A DNA stretch of 64,000 nucleotides, taken from NCBI GenBank assembly GCA_002270295.1, contig NISF01000002.1:372001-436000 (forward strand). Reading direction: 5' to 3'. Shown here one piece after another: positions 1 through 8,722 of the stretch (the first letter of the stretch is position 1; every line of letters begins with the position of its first letter). The notes below the pieces were generated by a model that was not told the DNA's origin, searched no databases, and worked only from the letters and a program-made list of their open reading frames with translations. Source of the DNA: Enterobacter sp. 10-1 (GTDB lineage Bacteria; Pseudomonadota; Gammaproteobacteria; Enterobacterales; Enterobacteriaceae). A program made the position numbers and the translations under genes.

Positions 1-3000
1 GACAACCAGGGCGGCCAGCTGGCGGCGCAGCGGACGCTGAGCGTTAACGGCGGGCAGCTGGTCAACGATAGCGGCGGCCTGATCCAGAGCGGCGAGGGCC
101 TGACTCTCGCCGCCGACGATATCAGCAACCGCAGCGGCAGCATCATCAGCAGCGCAGCCGCCACCCTGCGCAGCCGGCACCTGCACAACGGCGGGGGAGA
201 GATCCAGAGCGTCGGCGATCTGCTGATCGATAGCGCCCGCGGCATCGTGGACAATATTTCCGGGCTGATGCGCAGCGGCGCGACGCTAACGCTCACGGCC
301 GCCAGGCTTATCAACCAGAATACTCTCGGCGACAATCAGGGGCTGGAGGCGCAGAACATCGCCCTGGCAACCGAGACGATCGATAACCAGAGCGGGATGA
401 TCCTGGCCGATAAATCGCTGACGGTACGCAACGACGGCGAGCTCAACAACCGCAGCGGCGGGCTGGCGGCCTCCGGGACGGTGGATATTCGCGGCGACGG
501 GCTGGCGCTGCTAAACCAGGGCGGCACGGTGAAAGCCGGCGAGATGCTGCGCATCGACGCGGACGGTCTCGACGGCGGCGGCCAGCTGCTGTCACTCGGC
601 GATATGGCGCTGAGCAGCCGCCAGTCGCTGAATAACAGCGGGACGATGGTGGCCAACGGCAGCTTCACGCTCATCTCTGCGGGGGATATCACCAACGGCG
701 GTAAGCTGCTGGCGGGCAGCAGGCTCGATCTCACCGGCCGCAGCCTGAACAACGAGGCCAGCGGCGAAATTAACGCCGGGCAAAACACGCTTAACGTCAG
801 CGACACGCTGTTCAACGCCGGGCTGATCGACGGCGGCTATACGCGGATTAACGCCGGAACCCTCACCAACAGCGGCAGCGGGCGCATCTACGGCAACGCC
901 ATTGGCGTCAACGCCGTCACCTTCAACAACCTGGCGGAAAACGGCACGGCGGCGACCCTTGCCGGGCGCGAGCGCGTCGACCTCGGGGTGCAGACCCTGA
1001 ACAACCGCGACCACGGGCTGATCTACAGCGGCGGCGATCTGCTGATTGGCGGCGCGCTGGGGGATAACGGCGCCGCGATCGGCCGGGCGGGAACGATCGA
1101 TAACCACAGCGCGACGATCGAGTCCGCAGGAAATATGACGATCGCCGCCGGGCAGATCAACAACATCAACGATCGCTTCGCCATCGGGATCGTCACCGTT
1201 GCTCAGGAGCAGGTGACCGAATATCAGCACACCGGCTCCCCCAACCGCTGGAACGCCGCGGACGACGGCGTGTTTGTCGACAGGAACTCCGCCGATGGCC
1301 TGCGCAATCTGAATACCCCGGACGACACCGGCAGTAATAACGATAGCTTCAACCAGTTCGACTATACCCGCACGGTGGAAGAGACGCGGGTCCTCGAATC
1401 CGACCCGGCGAAGATCCTCGCCGGCGGCAATATAACGCTCACCGGCGACCGCCTGCTGAACGATAAGAGCCAGGTCATCGCCGGCGGTACCCTGGCGATC
1501 GCCGGCCTGCAGGAGGTGAAAAACGACGACGTAACGGGCGAGCGGCGAACCACCGACGTCGGTACCGCCACCCACTACTACCGCATTCGCCACAAAGGGG
1601 GCGACGAGCAGGGCCGCGACCGTACCGCATATACGCCGCCGACCGAAATTCAGAGCATTTCCCTGAAGCCGGGGCAGCTTATCAGCGGCGGCAGCGTCGA
1701 GGGCACGCCTCTCACCATCGCGCCGCTGACCCCGCAGGGCACGGCGGCGGCGATCGGCGTGGCGGGCGCCGTCGCCGGTCAGCACACCGTTTCGCCCGGC
1801 GAGCCGGTCACGCCGCCGGCGGGCCAGCAGTTTGAGGTCACGCCCGCGGAAGGGGCGATTCGCATCGTCGGCCCGAACACCACCCTGCCGGATAACAGCC
1901 TGTTTACGGTCAACCCCGCCAGCGACGTGCCGTATCTGGTGGAGACCGATCCGCGCTTCACCAACCAGAAGCAGTGGCTCGGCAGCGACTACATGCAGCA
2001 GGCGCTGGCCGGCAACGGCGACACGACGCTGAAACGGCTGGGAGACGGCTACTATGAGCAGCGGCTGATCCGCGAGCAGGTGATCGCCCTGACCGGCCAG
2101 CGCTACCTTGACGGCTACACCAGCGACGAAGAGCAGTTTAAAGCCTTGATGGATCAGGGTATTACCTTCGGCAAACAGTACGCGCTGAAGAGCGGCGTGG
2201 CGCTGACCCCCGAGCAGATGGCGCTGCTGACCGGCGATATCGTCTGGCTGGTGAACACCACGGTGAAAATGCCGGACGGCTCGCTGCAGAGCGTGCTGGT
2301 GCCGCAGGTCTACGCCAAAGTTAAACCGGGCGACATCGACGGCTCCGGCGCGCTGCTCGCCGGGAATAACGTCAGCATCAGGCTCAACGGCGACCTCTTC
2401 AGCAGCGGCACCCTTAACGGCCGCCGCGTCCTGCAGCTTGACGCCGACAATATCACCAACCGGGCGGGTACCCTGACCGGCGACGACGTGCGCCTGAGCG
2501 CCCGCAACGATATCAATAACATCGGCGGCATCATCCAGGGCGACAGCAGCCTGCAGGCGGTGGCCGGACGGGACATCAACGCCACCACCACCCTCGCCGA
2601 CGCCCGGAGCGTCAGCGGCGATAACCGCTTCAGCCGCACCACCATCGACAGCGTCTCCGGCATTTATGTCCAGGGCGATGACGGCAGTCTGACGCTGCAC
2701 TCCGGCCGCGATATCACCCTCAGCGGCGCGCAGGTGGTCGCCAGCGGCGAACGCGGCGAAGTCCGGCTGGTCGCCGGGCGCGATATCCAGCTCAACGACG
2801 TCACCACCGCCTGGCGCGATAGTCTGGTGTGGGATGCCGACAACGCCCTCAGCCAGAGCCAGAGCAGCAGCACCGGCAGCGAAGTGACCGGCAAAGGCAG
2901 CGTCACGCTGAGCGCCGGGCACGACCTCAGCGCCCGCGGCGCCCTCCTCTCCTCCGGCGCAGCGCTGAACCTCGGCGCAGGCAATAACCTCACCCTCGCG

Positions 3001-6000
3001 GCGGGCGAAAACAGCCAGGACCTGGACGAGCGCCACAAGGTCACCGGCAGCAGCGGCTGGCTGTCCAAAACCACCACCCGCACCCAGGACAGCGTGTCGC
3101 GGCAGACGGCCCAGGGCAGCGAGCTGAACGGCGACAGCGTCAGCATCACCGCCGGCAACGACCTCACAGTGCGCGGCAGCAGCGTGGCCGGCAGCGGCGA
3201 CGTGGCCCTGCGGGCGGGCAACAATCTGCGGATCGACACCCAGGATGAGTACAACAGCGAGCAGCACCTGAAGCAGGAGAAAAAATCGGGGCTGATGAGC
3301 TCCGGCGGGATCGGCTTCAGCTACGGCACCCAGAGCGTTAAAACCACCGATACCGGGGCGGATGTTACCCGGGCAGGCAGCACCGTCGGCAGCGTGAACG
3401 GCGACCTGACCCTGCGCGCGGGCGACAACCTGACGGTCAACGGCTCCGATCTGATCGCCGGGCAGGACATGGCCCTGAGCGGCAAAAACGTCGCCATTAC
3501 CGCCGCCGAAAACCAGAGCCGGCAGACCCATGTGGTCGAACAGAAAACCTCCGGCCTGACCCTGGCCCTCTCCGGCGCGGCGGGCAGCGCCCTCAACAGC
3601 GTGGTGCAGGCCACCCAGGACGCCAAATCCGCGGGCAGCAGCCGCCTGCAGGCCCTGCAGGGGGTGAAGGCGGCCCTCTCCGGCGTGCAGGCCGGTCAGG
3701 CCGCCCGTCTGGATGCGGCGCAGGGCAACGATCCGGCCAACAACAATACCGTTGGCGTCAGCCTCTCTTACGGCAGCCAGTCGTCGAAATCGACCCGGCG
3801 CAGCGAGCAGACCACCGCCCAGGGCAGCAGCCTGACGGCGGGTCGCGACCTCAGCATCACCGCCCGCGAAGGCGACCTGAATGCGGTCGGCAGCCAGCTG
3901 AAGGCGGGCAACGACGTGGCTCTCTCCGCCAGCCGCGACCTGAACCTGATCTCTGCTGAAAATACCTCGCTGCTTGAAGGCAAAAACGAAAGCAAAGGCG
4001 GCACGGTCGGCGTCGGGATTGGCGTGGGCTCCGGCGGCTGGGGGATCAGCGTCTCCGCCAGCGCCAACAAGGGCAAAGGTAGCGAAAGCGGCAACGGCAC
4101 CACCCACAGCGAAACCACCGTCGATGCCGGCAACAGCCTCATCCTCAACAGCGGACGCGACACCACCCTCACCGGTGCTCAGGTCAGCGGGGATAAAGTC
4201 ATAATGGACGTGGGCCGCAACCTGACCCTCACCTCCGAGCAGGACAGAGACCGCTACGACTCAAAACAGCAGAACGCCAGCGCCGGAGGCAGCTTCACCT
4301 TTGGCTCCATGAGCGGCTCCGCCAGCGTCAACCTCAGCAAGGACAAGATGCACAGCAACTACGATTCTGTGGTGGAGCAGACGGGCATCTTTGCCGGCAA
4401 AGGCGGCTATGACATCACCGTCGGCGAGCATACGCAGCTGGATGGCGCGGTGATTGGCTCGACGGCGACGGCGGACAAAAACCGCCTCGACACCGGCACG
4501 CTGGGCTGGGGCGATATCGACAACCGGGCCGATTTTAAAACCGAGCACCAGAGCGTCGGCTTCAGCAGCGGCGGCAGCATCGGCAGCCAGTTCGCGGGTA
4601 ACATGGCCAACGGCCTGCTGACCGGCGGGAACAACGAGGGCCATGACAGCAGCACCACCCGCGCGGCGGTCAGCGATGGTGACATCATCGTGCGGGATAA
4701 GGATAAGCAACAGCAGGACGTGGCGAACCTCAGCCGCGACGTGGAGCATGCCAACCAGACCCTGTCGCCGATATTTGATAAGGAGAAGGAGCAGCAGCGC
4801 CTGCAGCAGACCCAACTGATTGGCGAGATTGGCAACCAGGTGGCGGATATTGCGCGCACCGAAGGACAGATTAGCGCCATCAATGCAGGCAAGGCCGAGC
4901 TGGCGGCCCACGATGTGCACGAGCCGGAGAAAGGCGCCAGCAAGGAGGCCTGGGAGCAATATAACGCTCAGGTGGCCGCCACCGAAGGCTATAAGGCCGC
5001 GCAGCAGCAATGGGGGACCGGGAGCAGCGTCCAGCAGGCGATTCAGGCGGCAACCGCCGCCGTGCAGGGCCTGGCGGGCAGCGACCTGAAGGCGGCGCTG
5101 GCCGGCGGCGCGGCGCCGTATGTGGCGGAGGTTATCGGCCACTACAGTAATCTGGATGATGCGGGCAAGGTCGCCGCGCATGCGGTGGTCAACGCCGCCC
5201 TTGCCGCCGCGCAGAACCAGAACGCCCTCGCCGGCGCCGCTGGCGCTGCAACCGGCGAACTGATCGGCATCATCGCCACGCAGATGTACGGCAAAACGGT
5301 CAGCGAACTGGACGAAACGCAGAAGCAGACCGTCTCGACCCTGGCAATGCTGGCGGCGGGACTGGCGGGTGGGCTGGCAGGAGACAGCAGCGCCTCTGCG
5401 GTTTCCGGCGCGCAGGCCGGGAAAACGACGGTTGAAAATAATTATTTAAGCAGCACTCAGGCATTGGCCTTTGATAAGGAGCTTGCAGATTGCCGGAAAT
5501 CAGGAGGTGATTGCCAGGCCGTTATTGATAAGTGGAAGCAAGTTAGCGATAAGCAAAGTGCTGAAACCGATCAGAAGCTGAAGGATAACCCGCTGGAAGC
5601 CGTAGTTGTTGATAAAGAAGTGGCTCAGGGCGGTATTGATATGGCCGATCGCCCTGACTGGTTGAATGGCATTGGTGCCGATGTAATGAGCAGTGATGAG
5701 GCCAAAGCCTACGTTCAGCAGTGGAACGGCCGGGATCTGACGAAAATAGATCAAAATAGTCCTGAATGGATGAAGTATGCCGCGTTCGTATCTGATCCAG
5801 AAAATCAGGCTGCATTAGTATCACTGGGAATGTTAGGTAAAGATCTTGTACTGATAGCAAAAAATAGTTTTACAACTAAGTCATTATTTAATGAAATGAC
5901 AGCTCAGGGTATTAAGTTTACACCTGAAAATGTTGTGAGTGCTGCAAAAGACAGTAGCGGCAAGATTATTTTTCTTGAAAAAGGTAGCTCCAAAGCAGGG

Positions 6001-6240
6001 CTGCAACATATTGTGGAAAGCCATGGTAGCCAATTTGCGCAAATAGGTGTATCAGAGGCGCGCATTCCTGATATAGTAATGAAAGCCGTCACTGATGGTA
6101 AAATAGTTGGTTATCAAGGCAATGGCACTGGCCGTCCAATTTATGAGACCATGATAAACGGTAAGAAATATAATATTGCTGTCACCGTAGGAAATAACGG
6201 GTATATCGTGGGAGCCAATTTACGAGGTTCAGTAAAATGA
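1..6240 (+). CDS. cdiA: CdiA contact-dependent inhibition toxin (5' end outside window)
   Basis: The frame is open from base 1, so the N-terminal secretion part lies outside the window. The visible 2,079 codons are mostly filamentous-haemagglutinin-type repeats of the GxLxNxxG and AGxxLTLxA kind, as in the beta-helical stalk of two-partner-secreted CdiA. A pretoxin region rich in Ala/Gly follows (about nt 5040–5430), then a VENN motif at nt 5431–5442. The 268-residue tail after VENN starts is the variable CdiA-CT. It ends in a domain with GLQHIVESHG (around nt 5999–6028), GRPIYET and a closing NGYIVGANLRGS, which fits a small nuclease of the BECR (barnase/EndoU/colicin/RelE) kind by pattern only. 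GC drops sharply after the VENN motif, as expected for a swapped toxin module. The gene overlaps its immunity gene. CdiA identity is secure; the toxin activity is a guess. Confidence 0.9.
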   Translation, partial: DNQGGQLAAQRTLSVNGGQLVNDSGGLIQSGEGLTLAADDISNRSGSIISSAAATLRSRHLHNGGGEIQSVGDLLIDSARGIVDNISGLMRSGATLTLTAARLINQNTLGDNQGLEAQNIALATETIDNQSGMILADKSLTVRNDGELNNRSGGLAASGTVDIRGDGLALLNQGGTVKAGEMLRIDADGLDGGGQLLSLGDMALSSRQSLNNSGTMVANGSFTLISAGDITNGGKLLAGSRLDLTGRSLNNEASGEINAGQNTLNVSDTLFNAGLIDGGYTRINAGTLTNSGSGRIYGNAIGVNAVTFNNLAENGTAATLAGRERVDLGVQTLNNRDHGLIYSGGDLLIGGALGDNGAAIGRAGTIDNHSATIESAGNMTIAAGQINNINDRFAIGIVTVAQEQVTEYQHTGSPNRWNAADDGVFVDRNSADGLRNLNTPDDTGSNNDSFNQFDYTRTVEETRVLESDPAKILAGGNITLTGDRLLNDKSQVIAGGTLAIAGLQEVKNDDVTGERRTTDVGTATHYYRIRHKGGDEQGRDRTAYTPPTEIQSISLKPGQLISGGSVEGTPLTIAPLTPQGTAAAIGVAGAVAGQHTVSPGEPVTPPAGQQFEVTPAEGAIRIVGPNTTLPDNSLFTVNPASDVPYLVETDPRFTNQKQWLGSDYMQQALAGNGDTTLKRLGDGYYEQRLIREQVIALTGQRYLDGYTSDEEQFKALMDQGITFGKQYALKSGVALTPEQMALLTGDIVWLVNTTVKMPDGSLQSVLVPQVYAKVKPGDIDGSGALLAGNNVSIRLNGDLFSSGTLNGRRVLQLDADNITNRAGTLTGDDVRLSARNDINNIGGIIQGDSSLQAVAGRDINATTTLADARSVSGDNRFSRTTIDSVSGIYVQGDDGSLTLHSGRDITLSGAQVVASGERGEVRLVAGRDIQLNDVTTAWRDSLVWDADNALSQSQSSSTGSEVTGKGSVTLSAGHDLSARGALLSSGAALNLGAGNNLTLAAGENSQDLDERHKVTGSSGWLSKTTTRTQDSVSRQTAQGSELNGDSVSITAGNDLTVRGSSVAGSGDVALRAGNNLRIDTQDEYNSEQHLKQEKKSGLMSSGGIGFSYGTQSVKTTDTGADVTRAGSTVGSVNGDLTLRAGDNLTVNGSDLIAGQDMALSGKNVAITAAENQSRQTHVVEQKTSGLTLALSGAAGSALNSVVQATQDAKSAGSSRLQALQGVKAALSGVQAGQAARLDAAQGNDPANNNTVGVSLSYGSQSSKSTRRSEQTTAQGSSLTAGRDLSITAREGDLNAVGSQLKAGNDVALSASRDLNLISAENTSLLEGKNESKGGTVGVGIGVGSGGWGISVSASANKGKGSESGNGTTHSETTVDAGNSLILNSGRDTTLTGAQVSGDKVIMDVGRNLTLTSEQDRDRYDSKQQNASAGGSFTFGSMSGSASVNLSKDKMHSNYDSVVEQTGIFAGKGGYDITVGEHTQLDGAVIGSTATADKNRLDTGTLGWGDIDNRADFKTEHQSVGFSSGGSIGSQFAGNMANGLLTGGNNEGHDSSTTRAAVSDGDIIVRDKDKQQQDVANLSRDVEHANQTLSPIFDKEKEQQRLQQTQLIGEIGNQVADIARTEGQISAINAGKAELAAHDVHEPEKGASKEAWEQYNAQVAATEGYKAAQQQWGTGSSVQQAIQAATAAVQGLAGSDLKAALAGGAAPYVAEVIGHYSNLDDAGKVAAHAVVNAALAAAQNQNALAGAAGAATGELIGIIATQMYGKTVSELDETQKQTVSTLAMLAAGLAGGLAGDSSASAVSGAQAGKTTVENNYLSSTQALAFDKELADCRKSGGDCQAVIDKWKQVSDKQSAETDQKLKDNPLEAVVVDKEVAQGGIDMADRPDWLNGIGADVMSSDEAKAYVQQWNGRDLTKIDQNSPEWMKYAAFVSDPENQAALVSLGMLGKDLVLIAKNSFTTKSLFNEMTAQGIKFTPENVVSAAKDSSGKIIFLEKGSSKAGLQHIVESHGSQFAQIGVSEARIPDIVMKAVTDGKIVGYQGNGTGRPIYETMINGKKYNIAVTVGNNGYIVGANLRGSVK

Positions 6241-6527
6241 AAAAAATAAAATTAATGGCTGATTATCAGTGTCATCCATTGTGGGGAGTAGCTCCTGAAG
6301 AACTTGGTGATATATCACCTGAAAAATTGCCAATATCTTCAGGATTAAAAAGTAGTCTTGAAGAGTGGGCTAAGCGATATGATGCCATTCTCAATATCGA
6401 TGATCCTGCATCATCGGGTTTTAAAAATAAGGAAGAAGAAAAGTTGTTTATTGACGATGGCTATAAATTAGCCCAACGTCTTCGTGAAGAACTAGGGAAT
6501 GAATACGAAATAATTTATCAGTCTTGA
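6237..6527 (+). CDS. cdiI: CdiI immunity protein candidate
   Basis: A 96-residue, acidic, AT-rich gene that starts inside the cdiA stop codon (ATGA overlap), the usual coupling of toxin and immunity in CDI loci. The protein has no signal peptide or membrane helix and should be cytosolic, where it would bind and neutralise the cognate CdiA-CT. Visible features are an N-terminal YQCHPLW segment, a SGF motif and a C-terminal LAQRLREELG helix. The function rests on position, size and composition and not on a recognised catalytic or binding motif. A strong terminator follows directly, so cdiA–cdiI ends here as a unit. Confidence 0.82.
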   Translation: MKKIKLMADYQCHPLWGVAPEELGDISPEKLPISSGLKSSLEEWAKRYDAILNIDDPASSGFKNKEEEKLFIDDGYKLAQRLREELGNEYEIIYQS

Positions 6528-6529
6528 AT

Positions 6530-6563
6530 GATAAAATCCCGGCCACTGAGCCGGGATTTTATC
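6530..6563 (+). terminator. Rho-independent terminator after cdiI
   Basis: A perfect 14-bp stem (6530–6543 with 6550–6563) with a six-base loop CACTGA lies three bases after the cdiI stop. The stem has a GC core and an A-rich left arm, so the right arm supplies a T-rich run. A closely similar element ends the next module at 7144–7173. Confidence 0.85.
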
Positions 6564-6580
6564 TTTAACGAGTACTTACT

Positions 6581-6983
6581 GTGGAGCAGACACAGGCTGG
6601 ACTGGATAAACTGGCTAAAGGTGACCTGCCTGAAGGTGATAACATCACAGAAGTGATTGTGGATGGCTATAAGTGTTGGTATAGCAACAACAGGCGCTTG
6701 GCTAGGTGGAAATTTTGGTAAATATGCACCTGGAGTCATCAATTCAATAACAGGAAAGGAAGTACCTGGTTTCACTTTTGATACCGTAGGTTCACTTGGA
6801 ACAGAGTTTTTAGGTGGGTATACAAAAGAGTTACTAAATAAACCTGTGCAGAAAGATACATCTAAACAAGATAACGAAGGAAAAAATGATTTCATATATC
6901 AAACTATTAATTTACTCTTGCATTTTCTGCATATTGGTCTGTTTTATTTTAGGCGTTGGAGCTTCATTCATCGAACATATTAA
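6581..6983 (+). pseudogene. Orphan cdiA-CT module, 5'-truncated and frameshifted
   Basis: From GTG 6581 the frame reads VEQTQAGLDKLAKGDLPEG and continues ITEVIVDGYK, typical of the region upstream of toxins in haemagglutinin-family proteins. This frame closes soon after. A second frame, from about 6657, reads GAWLGGNFGKYAPG and GSLGTEFLGGYTKELLNK, which is also haemagglutinin-tail sequence. The two pieces belong together in normal homologues, so a shift or small deletion near 6660–6690 joins them. No start-proximal stalk sequence is present, which makes this a silent orphan toxin cassette such as often follows cdiI. The last part of the frame overlaps the next gene and is probably not coding. 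No complete nuclease domain can be seen. Confidence 0.6.
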
Positions 6984-7134
6984 AAACGGTTACTTTTTGA
7001 TCCCCGAAGGACAGATAAAAAGAGCAATTGTTTTTGGATGCATTGCAGGGGTGGCTATTACGTTAGCAACTATAGTTTTTAATTTAATAGATAAATACAA
7101 CTCGCGAAAATTACCTCCTTCAGATCCTGATTGA
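6886..7134 (+). CDS. Small two-helix membrane protein, putative orphan immunity protein
   Basis: An 82-residue protein with two hydrophobic segments (about residues 5–28 and 46–66) separated by a short loop, and a charged C-terminus. An AAGGA Shine-Dalgarno sequence lies about five bases before ATG 6886. It sits exactly where an immunity gene would follow an orphan cdiA-CT and is closed by its own terminator. Membrane immunity proteins usually protect against pore-forming or membrane-acting toxins, but the partner module here is broken. The immunity role is inferred only from position and size. Confidence 0.55.
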   Translation: MISYIKLLIYSCIFCILVCFILGVGASFIEHIKNGYFLIPEGQIKRAIVFGCIAGVAITLATIVFNLIDKYNSRKLPPSDPD

Positions 7135-7143
7135 TCTTCACAA

Positions 7144-7173
7144 AAAACCCGGCCGCCTGAGCCGCCGGGATTT
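7144..7173 (+). terminator. Terminator closing the orphan CDI module
   Basis: A GC-rich stem AAAACCCGGC / GCCGGGATTT (7144–7153 with 7164–7173; one mismatch) is followed by TTACTTTAAGG. The sequence matches the cdiI terminator at 6530–6563 in the stem core and in the trailing ATTTTA..CTTTAA, which suggests duplication of the module's 3' end. Confidence 0.7.
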
Positions 7174-7184
7174 TACTTTAAGGA

Positions 7185-7646
7185 TCAGTCACGGCTTCGA
7201 TTCAGGCAATCATAGCGGGGCTTCTCCCGCCGGATGACCGGCAGGTCACCGGTATTATTAAGCGCACCGGGGAACATCTTGATCCATAAGTCCATTTTCT
7301 TCTTGCTGAAATGAGCCGCGCTTAACCCTTCGGCACAACCGAACAACTCCCGGCTGTTCTGGGCGGTGATCACAATGCAATCTGGCATCACTCTGATTTT
7401 TATCGGCATACCCGGTGTAAATCCGGCCTGCGAAAGCCAGTCACCCTGGAGAGGGATATAGTCATGCCGCATACGGTCATAAAACTCCGTGCGGTTAAGC
7501 GGTTGTGATGACTCCGTTGTGGATCTATTCTGCAAGTGCTTAACGGATTTTTTACGTAACAGCTCGCAATTTTCGCCACTAGTTTCTGATTCATCAGATT
7601 CTATTTTGGCAATAGCACTTTCTGGCTTAAAATTCTGCTCAGCCAT
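7185..7646 (-). CDS. SymE-like type I toxin family protein
   Basis: 153 residues. The central part reads PLQGDWLSQAGFTPGMPIKI and then RVMPDCIVITAQ, the characteristic SymE core, a small swapped-hairpin AbrB-like fold. E. coli SymE is an SOS-induced protein tied to RNA cleavage or nucleoid damage and is held down by the antisense RNA SymR. The start is placed at ATG 7646, six bases after AGGAG; a TTG two codons upstream is also open. The protein is longer than E. coli SymE (about 113 residues) because of a polar, low-complexity N-terminus. SymE-like genes commonly sit beside CDI and Rhs loci. A SymR-like antisense RNA would have to lie on the plus strand over the 5' end; I could not identify its promoter. 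Confidence 0.72.
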   Translation of the reverse strand: MAEQNFKPESAIAKIESDESETSGENCELLRKKSVKHLQNRSTTESSQPLNRTEFYDRMRHDYIPLQGDWLSQAGFTPGMPIKIRVMPDCIVITAQNSRELFGCAEGLSAAHFSKKKMDLWIKMFPGALNNTGDLPVIRREKPRYDCLNRSRD

Positions 7647-7879
7647 ATTCAACTCCTGTTCAGTTGTCTGTGGTTAGCGGTAAAAAGGTGGTGGTACACC
7701 TTCTTACCGCGCTCTTTAAAAACCTTCCTGTTTATTCCATCCCTCAGTTATGACAAGAGAAGTTTTATCTGGCTTCATTATATCGCACTGAATAAAAACA
7801 CAGTATATATTGCATAGACATTGTTGATTATTGCGAAGTGGATTCAGGGAATAATATAATTTCATGTAACGTTGCATTA

Positions 7880-8077
7880 TTAATAAGGACACACCGTTTT
7901 TCTGCCATCAGTAGCGGCATTGATGGTATGCATCCCCTGCCCTCCATCAAGAATGGCGGACTGCCGAACACCTCCGCCCATACCCTGGACACAGTGGCGA
8001 GTCAGATGTACAGGCAACGAGGTGAACGGCAACACTAAAGGGCAGCGCTGAGCGAGAAGCGGACATTCGGAATACAT
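7880..8077 (-). CDS. Possible 65-residue protein of unknown function
   Basis: This frame begins at an ATG seven bases after AGGAG, with a plausible sigma-70 promoter further upstream. The protein has four cysteines and no recognisable domain. The otherwise gene-free stretch 7647–8175 holds only this frame and a long AT-rich region next to symE. The opposite strand carries an overlapping frame of 66 codons without a good ribosome site. Coding status is uncertain. Confidence 0.3.
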   Translation of the reverse strand: MYSECPLLAQRCPLVLPFTSLPVHLTRHCVQGMGGGVRQSAILDGGQGMHTINAATDGRKTVCPY

Positions 8078-8126
8078 AGTTTATCTCCTGAGAGTCCAGG
8101 AAATCGTCCGCCCTCTTCAGAGTGAC

Positions 8127-8156
8127 ATTATAAATATGGATAGAGAATAAAGTCAG
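8127..8156 (-). promoter_or_regulatory. Candidate sigma-70 promoter
   Basis: On the minus strand a perfect TATAAT (plus 8127–8132) lies 18 bp downstream of CTGACT (plus 8151–8156). It points at the 65-residue frame at 7880–8077 and lies downstream of the DUF2251-like gene. Confidence 0.4.
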
Positions 8157-8175
8157 GCGTTAAGCCCACCGTAAC

Positions 8176-8580
8176 TCACCGGAAAAAGTCATCCACCGAA
8201 TCGCTCCACTCATGGCCGGACACAGACCATACCTTGTTTATCGGGGGAGGAAATCCGCTTCTGCAGTACCCATTTTTCCCCACGAAATCGAACGCTCCAT
8301 GCGGATATCCGTTGATAAGGAGCACGCACTTCTGACTGTCTTCTGACCAGCCGATTTTAACGTCAGAAGGAATGTGGCCGTCTGAAATATCCTCGACATT
8401 GTAGATATGTACTGCATCCTGAATCGGGTTTCCATCAACGGACTCATCGAGCGCGTAGAAATACCCGGTCTGGCCGTCGTCTTCAAATACGGCGGCCAGC
8501 ATCCCCTCAGGAGCCAGGCTTTTTATCACCTGCGCTTCTCCAGTAATGAGCTGAGCCTGTATCGTCACTAAAATCGTCAT
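8176..8580 (-). CDS. DUF2251-like protein
   Basis: 134 residues, soluble and acidic. Visible family-type segments are APEGMLAAVFEDDGQTGYFY, IQDAVHIYNV and CVLLINGYPHGAFDF, which I recognise as the DUF2251 pattern; no activity is known. The start ATG 8580 was chosen because AAAGGAGAG lies nine bases upstream. The open frame extends 33 codons further but without a ribosome site or family similarity. Small proteins of this type are frequent beside polymorphic-toxin loci and may serve as immunity proteins, but nothing here proves that. Confidence 0.6.
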   Translation of the reverse strand: MTILVTIQAQLITGEAQVIKSLAPEGMLAAVFEDDGQTGYFYALDESVDGNPIQDAVHIYNVEDISDGHIPSDVKIGWSEDSQKCVLLINGYPHGAFDFVGKNGYCRSGFPPPINKVWSVSGHEWSDSVDDFFR

Positions 8581-8643
8581 ACCGATGACTCTCCTTTCCC
8601 TGGTTGTTTGGTTAGGCTGCTTTCTAACTGACAAGCAATCTAC

Positions 8644-8711
8644 CATAACATCCCGATCGCGAATCACACTTCCTCCCATACCATGTTATGGTTAAAAACT
8701 TTCATAACATG
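8644..8711. promoter_or_regulatory. Three ATAACAT motifs in the divergent promoter region
   Basis: CATAACAT at 8644–8651, an inverted repeat ACCAT-GTT-ATGGT at 8680–8692 and CATAACATG at 8703–8711 lie between the DUF2251-like gene and the ABM gene. The last copy touches the Shine-Dalgarno sequence of the ABM gene. Repeated motifs of this type usually mark binding by a dimeric repressor, but no regulator gene is adjacent. Confidence 0.4.
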
Positions 8712-8722
8712 AGGATAGATGC

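Noticed and set aside
592..4107. Very long open frame (1,171 codons) antisense to cdiA
   Set aside because: It is the reverse of GC-rich, repetitive haemagglutinin sequence, where stop codons are rare in that frame. The translation is low-complexity (Ala, Gly, Val, Asp) with no domain or ribosome site.
4261..5181. 306-codon antisense frame in cdiA
   Set aside because: Same cause: lack of stops opposite the repeat and pretoxin region. No domain and no ribosome site.
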